Shown here: positions 43,401 to 50,964 of the stretch, piece after piece
How positions within the stretch are numbered: the first letter of the stretch is position 1
Layout of the letters: each line of letters starts with the position of its first letter
Source: Prevotellaceae bacterium UBA2744
GTDB taxonomy: Bacteria > Bacteroidota > Bacteroidia > Bacteroidales > Bacteroidaceae
Assembly: GCA_002353575.1 (NCBI GenBank)
Contig: DEJQ01000027.1
Location: 7,637-71,636, forward strand
DNA: 64,000 nt
Reading direction: 5' to 3'
The notes under the pieces: model-generated
Database searches by the model: none
Told to the model about the DNA's origin: nothing
Seen by the model: only the letters and a program-made list of their open reading frames with translations
Made by a program: the position numbers and the translations under genes

Positions 43401-45101
43401 ATGGAAAGTCATGCAACGCAGAGTATGATAAAGGTTATCTTCACGACTGACGTGCATGGCTTTTATTTTCCATACGACTTCAGACATGCATGCTGGTGTA
43501 AGGGCAGCCTGCAAAGGGTACACGGATATGTAGCACAGCAGTGCAAGGAGAATCCTGCAGGTACTATTCTGATTGACGGCGGCGACATGCTGCAGGGCGA
43601 ACCGACAAGCTATTACTTTAATTATGTAGCCCGCCAGGGGCACCACCGCGTAGCTGACCTATGCAATTATATCGGCTATGATGTGGCTGTGGTGGGTAAT
43701 CACGACATAGAGACGGGACACGAGGTGTTTGACAGTTACGTAGATAGCTGCAACTTCCCTGTGCTCGGAGCTAATGTGATTTCCACGGAGACGGGCGAAC
43801 CTTACTTCCGCCCCTACACCATACTGCGCAGGGCGGGAGTGAAGGTGGCTGTAATAGGATTCATCACGGCTGCCATTCCACAGTGGATTCCGCACCAGAT
43901 ATGGAGCGACATGAGGTTTGAGGGCGTGACTGAAAGTGCAAAACGATGGGTGGAGAAAGTGAAGGCAACGGAACACCCTGACTACATAATCGGTCTGTTT
44001 CATTCCGGTATGAGCGAAGGTATTGAGACTGAGCTGTACAAAGAAAATGAGGTGAGGGACGTAGCCGAGCAGGTAAGTGGCCTGGACGTGATTCTATATG
44101 GTCATGACCATTCGAGCAATCAGGAGAAGATAACGAATCCGGAGGGCAAAGAGGTGTGGTGTCTGAATCCCGGATGCCATGCCATGTCGGTTGCCGAGGT
44201 GGATGTGACTTTCTCCAAGGATGCCGATGGCAATGTGTGCAGCAAACAGACCGAAGCCAAGATAACCTACATTGGCAGTCTGAAGAATACGAGCTCGATG
44301 GAGTTCACACGTATATTCTCGAAGGATTTCCTGGCTGTGAAGAAATATGCTGAGGAGAAGATTGGTGTGTTTACCAACAGGATAGACATACAGGATGCAT
44401 ACTTCGGTTCGTCTGCATACATAGACCTGATTCATGAGCTGCAGCTGTTCATCTCGGGAGCAGACATTTCATTTTCTGCCCCACTCTTCTTCAATGCTTC
44501 AATCGAGGCAGGCGAGGTGAGCATAAGCAATCTTTTCGACATTTCAAGGTTTGAGGACCACCTGTTCACCTTGGAACTGACGGGCTGTGAAATCAAGAAC
44601 TATCTGGAGATGAGCTACGGCGGATGGGTAAATCAGATGACCACCGCCGAGGATATGATGCTACAGATGGCTCCGATGAAGAACAAGCCGGAACTGATGG
44701 GGTTTGCTAATTTCATCTTCAATTTCGACTCTGCAGCCGGAATACGGTATGAAGTGGATGTAAGGAAGCCGACCGGCGAGCGCATCAATATTCTCAGCAT
44801 GGACGACGGGACACCGTTCGACATGAATCGCAGGTATGTGGTGGCGATGACTGCCTACAGAGCTAACGGTGGCGGCGAACTGCTGACAAAGGGTGCCGGA
44901 CTGACGAAAGATGAGATAGAACTACGCATCAAGGCGATGTCGAAGATGGACATACGCCATTATATGCTGCAATACATAAAGGCGAAAGGCGTGATTGACC
45001 CGCAACCACGCAACCACTGGCAGTTTGTACCCAAGGAGCTGACCGGCCCCGCCATAGAGCGAGAACGCAAACTGCTGTTTGAAAGAAAGGTCAGGAGTTA
45101 A
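43401..45101 (+). CDS. Bifunctional metallophosphatase / 5'-nucleotidase-like protein, cytoplasmic variant
   Basis: The metallophosphoesterase motifs are present: TTDVHGFYFP (D17, H19), ILIDGGDMLQGE, VVGNHDIETGHEVF and YGHDHSSNQE. A C-terminal 5'-nucleotidase domain follows (GEVSISNLFDISRFEDHLF; YRANGGGELLTKGAG). Typical family members are exported; this one begins MESHATQSMIKVIF with no signal peptide, so it is likely cytoplasmic. Substrate could be nucleoside monophosphates, nucleotide sugars or cyclic nucleotides. It starts 21 bp after pheS and is followed by A/T-rich repeats. Confidence 0.85.
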   Translation: MESHATQSMIKVIFTTDVHGFYFPYDFRHACWCKGSLQRVHGYVAQQCKENPAGTILIDGGDMLQGEPTSYYFNYVARQGHHRVADLCNYIGYDVAVVGNHDIETGHEVFDSYVDSCNFPVLGANVISTETGEPYFRPYTILRRAGVKVAVIGFITAAIPQWIPHQIWSDMRFEGVTESAKRWVEKVKATEHPDYIIGLFHSGMSEGIETELYKENEVRDVAEQVSGLDVILYGHDHSSNQEKITNPEGKEVWCLNPGCHAMSVAEVDVTFSKDADGNVCSKQTEAKITYIGSLKNTSSMEFTRIFSKDFLAVKKYAEEKIGVFTNRIDIQDAYFGSSAYIDLIHELQLFISGADISFSAPLFFNASIEAGEVSISNLFDISRFEDHLFTLELTGCEIKNYLEMSYGGWVNQMTTAEDMMLQMAPMKNKPELMGFANFIFNFDSAAGIRYEVDVRKPTGERINILSMDDGTPFDMNRRYVVAMTAYRANGGGELLTKGAGLTKDEIELRIKAMSKMDIRHYMLQYIKAKGVIDPQPRNHWQFVPKELTGPAIERERKLLFERKVRS

Positions 45102-45138
45102 GGGGACTTTTTAGAGTTAAGAAGTTAAAGAAGTTTGA

Positions 45139-45180
45139 GGAGTTAAAACGATACCAAGGCTTTTAGGAGTTAAAAACAAA
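45139..45180. repeat. Degenerate intergenic repeat, copy A
   Basis: A stretch rich in GAGTTAAA (GGAGTTAAAACGATACCAAG, then TTTTAGGAGTTAAAAA). It is related to copies at 46156-46190 and 62045-62075, sharing the core AGTTA-x-x-AC-R-ATAC. Confidence 0.45.
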
Positions 45181-45181
45181 T

Positions 45182-45222
45182 AAAAAAATAGAGGAGAGTG
45201 TCCTCACGGATGCCCTCCTCTA
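45182..45222 (-). terminator. Terminator of secG
   Basis: On the minus strand TAGAGGAG pairs with CTCCTCTA across a 18-base loop and is followed by TTTTTTTA. It faces the end of the metallophosphatase gene and may work for both strands. Confidence 0.75.
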
Positions 45223-45286
45223 CAAAAAATTTTGTTAAACCCTTAAATTTTTACTATTATCATTGAATATCCATTCAACGCCTACG

Positions 45287-45619
45287 TTATTTTGCTTGAT
45301 TGTTATTTCCAGCTGCAGGGAACGATGGAATGTTGCCTGCGTCAGTCGGCTGACTGGCTGGTGTTGTAATCTGAATTGGAGTTTCTTCAACTGCGGTCTT
45401 TGAAACGAACGCAGAAGAAATCACACTCAGAACAACCATAGCAGCAGCGAGTGTCCATGTAGCCTTCTCAAGGAAGTCTGTTGTCTTGCGGACACCCATT
45501 ATCTGGTTGGAAGTAGAGAAGCTTGATGCAAGACCACCTCCCTTAGATTCTTGAATGAGTACGATTCCGCACATCAAGAGTGATGCAATAAGAATAAGTA
45601 CTATAATTAATGTGTACAT
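45287..45619 (-). CDS. secG: Preprotein translocase subunit SecG
   Basis: SecG is a small membrane partner of SecYE. Two hydrophobic spans flank the family loop LIQESKGGGLASSFSTSNQI and GVRKTTDFLEKATW. 110 residues is usual; the C-terminus is a Pro/Ala-rich tail typical of Bacteroidetes SecG. The preceding gene on this strand ends 70 bp upstream, and the four genes MBL - sigma-54/LptE - 146-aa protein - secG run in one direction. Confidence 0.92.
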   Translation of the reverse strand: MYTLIIVLILIASLLMCGIVLIQESKGGGLASSFSTSNQIMGVRKTTDFLEKATWTLAAAMVVLSVISSAFVSKTAVEETPIQITTPASQPTDAGNIPSFPAAGNNNQAK

Positions 45620-45689
45620 ACGTTATTTTTGTTTTACGCTGCAAAGATAGTGATTTTACACGAATAACAAGCAATTTTTTCTGTTTTTT

Positions 45690-46130
45690 TTACTTCAAGC
45701 CCTCTTCTTCTGCTAAAAAAGCCTCTATAAGCTCGCTATTCTTCAATCGCGGCACTATTCGGCGGCCAGTTTCGCTATCTACGTCGAGAACGATATCGTC
45801 GAGTTCTTCCATGTAAGAGGTGTAGTCGGATGTAAGGTTGACTATCGACGGTTGGACAGGCTGATTTGGATTATCGACTGCCGACATGTATTTGAGCAGT
45901 TCATAGCGCTGACCCTCGATGAGCTGGAACAGATAGTTGCGGTCCTGGATGAAGACCATGGAGTTGCGCAGTTCGGAGTTGAACGACACATGATCGAGCT
46001 GATAGAGATTGAGCAAGTAGAGTATTCGAGCAGTCTGATAGTATGGATAGCGCTCGATGGTCTGACGCAGCTGCTGAAGTGTGTCTTCGTTGAGCAGAGT
46101 TGGATTTTCGATGTATTTCTGAATAGACAT
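45690..46130 (-). CDS. Conserved protein of unknown function between lptE and secG
   Basis: 146 residues, no signal peptide or membrane span. Helical start (TLLNEDTLQQLRQTIERYPYYQTARILYLLNL) followed by SELRNSMVFIQDRNYLFQLIEG, and an acidic second half (EELDDIVLDVDSE). The helical pairs resemble a TPR-like repeat. Similar proteins lie in the same place in other Bacteroidales as I recall; role unknown. Confidence 0.72.
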   Translation of the reverse strand: MSIQKYIENPTLLNEDTLQQLRQTIERYPYYQTARILYLLNLYQLDHVSFNSELRNSMVFIQDRNYLFQLIEGQRYELLKYMSAVDNPNQPVQPSIVNLTSDYTSYMEELDDIVLDVDSETGRRIVPRLKNSELIEAFLAEEEGLK

Positions 46131-46155
46131 AGTTTTTAGGAGTTAGAGAAGTTTA

Positions 46156-46222
46156 GAAGTTATGACAATACTGTACCTCAGACCTTTGACTTTAGACCTT
46201 TGACTTTAGACCTTTGACCTCT
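46156..46222. repeat. Degenerate intergenic repeat, copy C, with a 14-bp tandem repeat
   Basis: GAAGTTATGACAATAC at 46156 onward matches the other copies. It is followed by 2.8 tandem copies of a 14-bp unit, GACCTTTGACTTTA, starting at 46181, 46195 and 46209. Confidence 0.6.
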
Positions 46223-46231
46223 TTTTAGAAG

Positions 46232-46744
46232 TTACCAGTTAGCCACGGTGGCATTGAATATCTGGTCAACTATTTCGTTTATGATTTCCTGTACGAGCAT
46301 TTCCTGCACCTGAGTAAGCTGCTGGCTGGAGTCGTAGTCGGCTGTGGAACTGAATCGTTGTTCGAAGTCTTCGCTGTGGTTCGAGTTATTCACAAACCGT
46401 ACGTTTACCGTCACCTTCAACTGGGTCTGGGCTGAATAGCCGTCAGCTGCCACACTCTTGTTGGTCTGACTGTATTCAACTATCTCGCCCGACACCTGCA
46501 GGTCACCTCCGCGCTTGATCACGCTCAGTTTAGTCTTCTTGGAGTACTCATCGACAAGGGTGTTGTAGAACATAGACTCCATAGGTGCCCAGACATAGGA
46601 TGAACGGATGGGGAACTTATCAACACTGATGCTCTTCACCTTGTCGTAGTTTAGACTGGTTCCGGTGAACTTATAGCTGACACTGCAAGAGGTGAGCAGA
46701 GGCAGGCTGACTGAACACACTAAAAGCAGTATCATGATGTTCAT
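46232..46744 (-). CDS. lptE: LptE-like LPS-assembly lipoprotein, nested at the 3' end of a longer frame
   Basis: From the internal ATG at 46744 the product has 170 residues with a lipoprotein signal (MILLLVCSVSLPLLTSC, lipid Cys20) and the Bacteroidetes LptE-like pattern YKFTGTSLNYDKVKSISVD and VSGEIVEYSQTNKSVA. LptE plugs the LptD barrel that inserts LPS in the outer membrane. The upstream DNA AAAGGAATTCGGC gives a good ribosome site seven bases before the ATG. No stop separates it from the sigma-54 activator, whose C-terminal HTH ends directly before; independent translation from the internal ATG is the likely solution. Confidence 0.75.
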   Translation of the reverse strand: MNIMILLLVCSVSLPLLTSCSVSYKFTGTSLNYDKVKSISVDKFPIRSSYVWAPMESMFYNTLVDEYSKKTKLSVIKRGGDLQVSGEIVEYSQTNKSVAADGYSAQTQLKVTVNVRFVNNSNHSEDFEQRFSSTADYDSSQQLTQVQEMLVQEIINEIVDQIFNATVANW

Positions 46745-47971
46745 GCCGAATTCCTTTATCTTGCGGTAGAGGGTACGTTCGGATATACCCAATTCCTCAG
46801 CTGCTTTCTTACGGTTGCCGTTGTATTTGTTGAGAGCCTTCTCGATATTGCTGTGCTCCATGTCGCGAATGGACAGAGGGGTCACTTCCTGCTCGGCGTA
46901 TTCCTGGATTGGCGTGTCGCTAATCTGCTGTCCATACTCCGACATATTGATATGCTGCACATTTCCCACTGAATCTACATGACGGATGGAGTCGCTGGCG
47001 GCAGGCAGGGCATGACGCATAGTTGCTGCACCATAGACAAAGTCCTTCAGGTCTTTCAGTTCCTTGCCAAGGCTGCTGATGAGCTGCAGAATCTGCTGAC
47101 GGTCTTTCTCGTATGTATGGTTTTCGGATTCAGCTCCCACTCCTACCCCACTCTGATATACGAGCCCGCCGGGTTGGGAGTCGTCGCTGACGCCATAGAG
47201 ACGAAGTATGTCGGAGGTGATTTCACGTTCTTCGCTGATGACACAGATCTGTTCTGTCAGGTTGCGCAGTTGGCGGATGTTGCCTGGCCACTTATACTTC
47301 ATAAGCAAAGCCCGCGCATCGGATGTAAGCCTGACGGGATCCATGTGGTATTTCTCTGAGATGTCGTAGGCAAATTTGCGGAAGAGGAGTTCTACGTCGT
47401 TTCCGCGTTCGCGCAGAGGCGGCATGATGATAGGAATAGCGCTGAGACGGTAGTAGAGGTCTTCGCGGAAGCGCCCTTCGCGCATAGCTTTCTGCATATT
47501 CACATTCGTAGCTGCCACGATGCGCACGTTGGTGCGCTTCACTTCGTTCTCACCCACGCGGATGTATTCGCCTGTCTCGAGTACTCGGAGCAGACGGGCC
47601 TGAGTGGCAAGCGGCAGTTCGCCCACCTCATCAAGGAAGAGTGTACCGCCATTCGACACTCCGAAATAACCTTCACGTTCGCCAATGGCACCAGTGAAGG
47701 CTCCCTTGGCGTGTCCGAAGAGTTCGGAGTCTATGGTTCCTTCGGGAATAGCACCACAGTTGATGGCGAAATACTTGTTGTGCTTCCTGCTGGAGTTGTC
47801 GTGGATGATGCGTGGAATGACTTCCTTACCCACTCCGCTCTCACCTACGATGAGTACGGGCAGGTCGGTAGGAGCTACCTGGACAGCAATGTCGAGTGCA
47901 CGGTTCAGTCCGTCGGCATTACCTACGATTCCGTATCTTTGTTTTATCTTCTGCAAACTGCTTGTATCCAT
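46232..47971 (-). CDS. Sigma-54-dependent transcriptional activator, frame continuous with LptE
   Basis: From the ATG at 47971, residues ~15-250 form an AAA+ activator domain: Walker A GESGVGKE (43-50), the sigma-54-contacting GAFTGA loop (90-95), and GGTLFLDEVGELPL as Walker B. After a Gln/Ser-rich linker, residues ~370-408 are a Fis-type HTH (ALNKYNGNRKKAAEELGIS, then ERTLYRKIKEF). There is no receiver or sensor domain at the N-terminus. The frame then runs at residue 410 straight into an LptE lipoprotein with its own signal sequence. As a single protein (579 residues) it would be topologically odd. The start overlaps the end of the MBL gene. Confidence 0.85.
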   Translation of the reverse strand: MDTSSLQKIKQRYGIVGNADGLNRALDIAVQVAPTDLPVLIVGESGVGKEVIPRIIHDNSSRKHNKYFAINCGAIPEGTIDSELFGHAKGAFTGAIGEREGYFGVSNGGTLFLDEVGELPLATQARLLRVLETGEYIRVGENEVKRTNVRIVAATNVNMQKAMREGRFREDLYYRLSAIPIIMPPLRERGNDVELLFRKFAYDISEKYHMDPVRLTSDARALLMKYKWPGNIRQLRNLTEQICVISEEREITSDILRLYGVSDDSQPGGLVYQSGVGVGAESENHTYEKDRQQILQLISSLGKELKDLKDFVYGAATMRHALPAASDSIRHVDSVGNVQHINMSEYGQQISDTPIQEYAEQEVTPLSIRDMEHSNIEKALNKYNGNRKKAAEELGISERTLYRKIKEFGMNIMILLLVCSVSLPLLTSCSVSYKFTGTSLNYDKVKSISVDKFPIRSSYVWAPMESMFYNTLVDEYSKKTKLSVIKRGGDLQVSGEIVEYSQTNKSVAADGYSAQTQLKVTVNVRFVNNSNHSEDFEQRFSSTADYDSSQQLTQVQEMLVQEIINEIVDQIFNATVANW

Positions 47972-48594
47972 CTCGTTTCTTTTTCTATTGTAGTTGCTGG
48001 ACCATGTCCGGGATAGACAATGGTGTCGGCAGGCAGTGTCGAGAGTCGTAAGAGCGACTCCATCATCTTGGCATTGTCGCCGCCAAGCAGGTCGGTGCGC
48101 CCCATGCTGCCCGCAAAGAGAGTGTCGCCAGAGAAGAGCGTCTTCTCTTTTTCTATATAGTAGCATACACAACCTTCGGAATGCCCCGGTGTGTGGAGTA
48201 CCTGCAAGGTGTGGGAACCGAACTGGACGGTGCCGCCTTCGTTAAGACACTTGCCGAAGGGAGGCTGCTGTGGTATGTTCATATCGAAACCAAAGAACAT
48301 ACGGGTTTGCTGGTACACCATCTTATACTGACCCACATCATCGGTATGCCCCTCGGGCCTGAGTCCCCATGCACGCTCCACATGACAGCAGGCCATGACG
48401 TGGTCGAAGTGGCAATGGGTGAGCAGACAGTGTTTCATGCTGAGACCGCGACTATCTACGTATTCACGAACTTCTTCCCATTCTGATTCGGCAAACATAC
48501 CGGGGTCGATGATTACGGCCTCGTTCGTCTCGTCGGAAACCACATAGCAATTAACTCCCAACGCATTTACTTCGAATGACTTTATTTCTAACAC
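47944..48594 (-). CDS. MBL-fold metallo-hydrolase (glyoxalase II-like)
   Basis: The metal motif LLTHCHFDHV (TH-x-H-x-DH), HTPGHSEG and LFSGDTLF(AGSMGR) place it with small glyoxalase II-type hydrolases. The start is set at GTG 48594, giving MLEIKSFEVNALGVNCYVV, since this matches the family and lies just after the rsmG stop (14 bp gap); no ATG is available in that stretch. 216 residues. The natural thioester or lactone substrate is unknown. It overlaps the sigma-54 gene start by 28 bases. Confidence 0.87.
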   Translation of the reverse strand: MLEIKSFEVNALGVNCYVVSDETNEAVIIDPGMFAESEWEEVREYVDSRGLSMKHCLLTHCHFDHVMACCHVERAWGLRPEGHTDDVGQYKMVYQQTRMFFGFDMNIPQQPPFGKCLNEGGTVQFGSHTLQVLHTPGHSEGCVCYYIEKEKTLFSGDTLFAGSMGRTDLLGGDNAKMMESLLRLSTLPADTIVYPGHGPATTIEKETRWIQAVCRR

Positions 48595-48608
48595 TTCGCT
48601 GTCGTATT

Positions 48609-49229
48609 TTAGTTTTTCACACAGACATGAACCACTTTCTTCTCTTGAAAGTATTCCTCTGTGAACCATTGGGAGAGATCCCATTCGGTACACAGACTCT
48701 TCATGCTTGCCATCTCAGCATGCAGATCGCCTCCCTTGAGGACTATGAATCCGTTGGGCAGGGAGTTGCGCTGCAGCTTGCCTATGTTCTTGCGAGCACA
48801 TTTCATCAGATCGACAAGAGGCATGACGGCCCGGGAAACGACAAAGTCATACTCTCCCATTATGTCTTCAGCCCTACTGTGTGAACAGGTCACATTGCTG
48901 AGACCGATTGCTTTCGCCACAGCTTCAGCCACTCGTACTTTCTTGCCTACACTATCTACGAGGTGGAACTCCACGTCGGGCATAAGGATGGCAAGGGGAA
49001 TACCAGGGAAACCACCTCCCGTACCGAGGTCCATGACTTGGGTGCCGGGAGCAAAACGAATCACCTTGGCAATGCCAAGAGAATGAAGAACATGATGTTC
49101 GTAAAGGTTCTGAATGTCCTTACGTGAAATCACGTTCACTTTCTGGTTCCAATCTCCATACAGCGACTCAAGCTGAGCGAACTGCCCAACTTGAGTCTCC
49201 GTAAGTGTAGGAAAATATTTCTCTATCAA
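48609..49229 (-). CDS. rsmG: 16S rRNA (guanine527-N7)-methyltransferase
   Basis: RsmG methylates G527 of 16S rRNA. The SAM motif VMDLGTGGGFPGIPLAIL and NVISRKDI near the N-terminus are diagnostic. No ATG is present; the TTG at 49229 gives a start at MIEKYFPTLTETQ, matching the family, with 206 residues. The TTG at 49262 is another candidate. It begins the operon rsmG - MBL - sigma-54/LptE - 146 aa - secG. Confidence 0.9.
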   Translation of the reverse strand: MIEKYFPTLTETQVGQFAQLESLYGDWNQKVNVISRKDIQNLYEHHVLHSLGIAKVIRFAPGTQVMDLGTGGGFPGIPLAILMPDVEFHLVDSVGKKVRVAEAVAKAIGLSNVTCSHSRAEDIMGEYDFVVSRAVMPLVDLMKCARKNIGKLQRNSLPNGFIVLKGGDLHAEMASMKSLCTEWDLSQWFTEEYFQEKKVVHVCVKN

Positions 49230-49331
49230 ATTCAATATAATATATTTATTAAAGTTCCGCAAGCTTCACTCCGTGGAGTTTTAGAGAAGTTATTTGGAAT
49301 TTATTGAAAAGGTTACAGGGACGTATCAGAC

Positions 49332-50852
49332 CTACTGATGCTGTTCGCGAAGCAGGTCGTTTACGGTCTTAACCGGATTGAATGTGCCAAGGCTCACCTC
49401 AACGAAGATTGTATTCCAGTCTGACATAGCACCATTCCAGAGTCCCGGCAGTTCGAGAGCTTTGAGAGCCTTGCCGTTCTTCGACTTGCTGGAGATGAAT
49501 CCTGTCTGCGGATCGACATACTTGGTGAGGTCGAATTTGTTGCCCTTGTAGTCCTTTACGGCACAAACCAGATCAACAGGGTTGAAGTGTGTGCCGCCCT
49601 TGAACATCTTCACGTATTCTTCGTTATTAGTGTCTATCTGTGACGATTCGAGAATCTGCAGACTTATTGTGCCGTCGGGGTTGTATGCGAGGAACGGACC
49701 GCCGCCTGGTTCGCCTACGTTCTTAACCATACCGCAAACGCGCATCGGACGGTTGAGTTTCTTCTTCAGGTAGATTGCCAATTCTGCATCTTCTAAATCC
49801 TTTAGCTCCGGATTGCGCAGACAGAGATCGTCATGGAGGAAGTGAATCATCTCCTCGAGGTCAGCGTGTGTATAGCGACCTGAATCGAGAGTCTTCAGGT
49901 AGTCGAATGCCTTTTTCTGCTTGGTTACGAGTACACCGGCGATGAGCTTCTTGTATTCCACGGTCTCTGGTTTCAGTCGATCGGGAACTACATTATCTAT
50001 ATTCTTGATGAAGATGATGTCGGCATCGAGGTCGTTCAGGTTTTCGATAAGAGCTCCGTGCCCACCCGGACGGAAGAGAATCTTGCCGTCTTCAGTGCGG
50101 AAAGGAGTGTTGTCGGGGTTAGCGGCAACGGTATCGGTACTTGCCTTCTGCTCAGAGAAGCTGACACTGTACTTCACACCATACTTATCTGCATACTCAG
50201 CCTGCTTCTCTGCAAAGAGAGTCTTGAAGAGCTCCTTGTGCTCAGGACTGACGGTAAAGTGTACATTCACATTACCTGTCTTGCCGCCGGCATAAAGTGC
50301 TCCCTCGACGAGGTGCTCCTCAAGCGGAGTGCGTGGTCCCTGAGGATAGCTGTGGAACTTTAACAGGCCCTTTGGAAGTTTGCCGTAGGAGAGTCCCTTG
50401 CTGCCCAGCAGGTAGTCAACCACAGTTTTGTAGTTACCCTCGGCAACGAGTTGATCGACTGACTTGCCTTCGCGATCTATCAAAGCTGCATCGAGTTCTG
50501 AGTAGAAGGCGAACTTCTTGATGTTTGCGAAAAACTTTTCAATGAACGCATTGTTCGGAGTGTTGCTGTCGCCGTCAAGGAATTCAAACAGATCCTTGAA
50601 CATACGGCTGGCGGCTCCGCTGGCAGGCACGAACTTCAGGACTTTTCCGCTGCCCTGCAGATACTGGTCCCAAGCTGAGAGATAAGCCTTCTTTTCGTCA
50701 TCAGATGGGATTGTTATACCCTTTTCGGGTGATGCTGCTCCTGCGAGTTTCAGGAATGGGAAACCGGTCTTAAAGTTGTTCAGTTGTGCATTCAGTTTCT
50801 CCTCAGAAATACCTTTCTTCGCGAGAAATTCTTTGTCTTCTTGTGTAAGCAT
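49332..50852 (-). CDS. DUF4301-family protein
   Basis: 506 residues, cytoplasmic by sequence. Family landmarks are KFVPASGAASRMFKDLF near residue 75, FRPGGHGALIENLNDLDADIIF near 270, and GEPGGGPFLAYNPDG near 385. The first and second recall nucleotidyltransferase-like phosphate-binding loops, but function is not known. It is flanked by gaps of about 100 bp on both sides and has no clear partners. Confidence 0.85.
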   Translation of the reverse strand: MLTQEDKEFLAKKGISEEKLNAQLNNFKTGFPFLKLAGAASPEKGITIPSDDEKKAYLSAWDQYLQGSGKVLKFVPASGAASRMFKDLFEFLDGDSNTPNNAFIEKFFANIKKFAFYSELDAALIDREGKSVDQLVAEGNYKTVVDYLLGSKGLSYGKLPKGLLKFHSYPQGPRTPLEEHLVEGALYAGGKTGNVNVHFTVSPEHKELFKTLFAEKQAEYADKYGVKYSVSFSEQKASTDTVAANPDNTPFRTEDGKILFRPGGHGALIENLNDLDADIIFIKNIDNVVPDRLKPETVEYKKLIAGVLVTKQKKAFDYLKTLDSGRYTHADLEEMIHFLHDDLCLRNPELKDLEDAELAIYLKKKLNRPMRVCGMVKNVGEPGGGPFLAYNPDGTISLQILESSQIDTNNEEYVKMFKGGTHFNPVDLVCAVKDYKGNKFDLTKYVDPQTGFISSKSKNGKALKALELPGLWNGAMSDWNTIFVEVSLGTFNPVKTVNDLLREQHQ

Positions 50853-50964
50853 GGCAGAATGTATTTTTGTTAGTTACTACTTTTTCTTATGAAAACATCG
50901 GCAAATATACAAAAAAGGGTGTGTGCACACAAAACTTTTTCAAAAAATCATTGAATGTTTTTGT

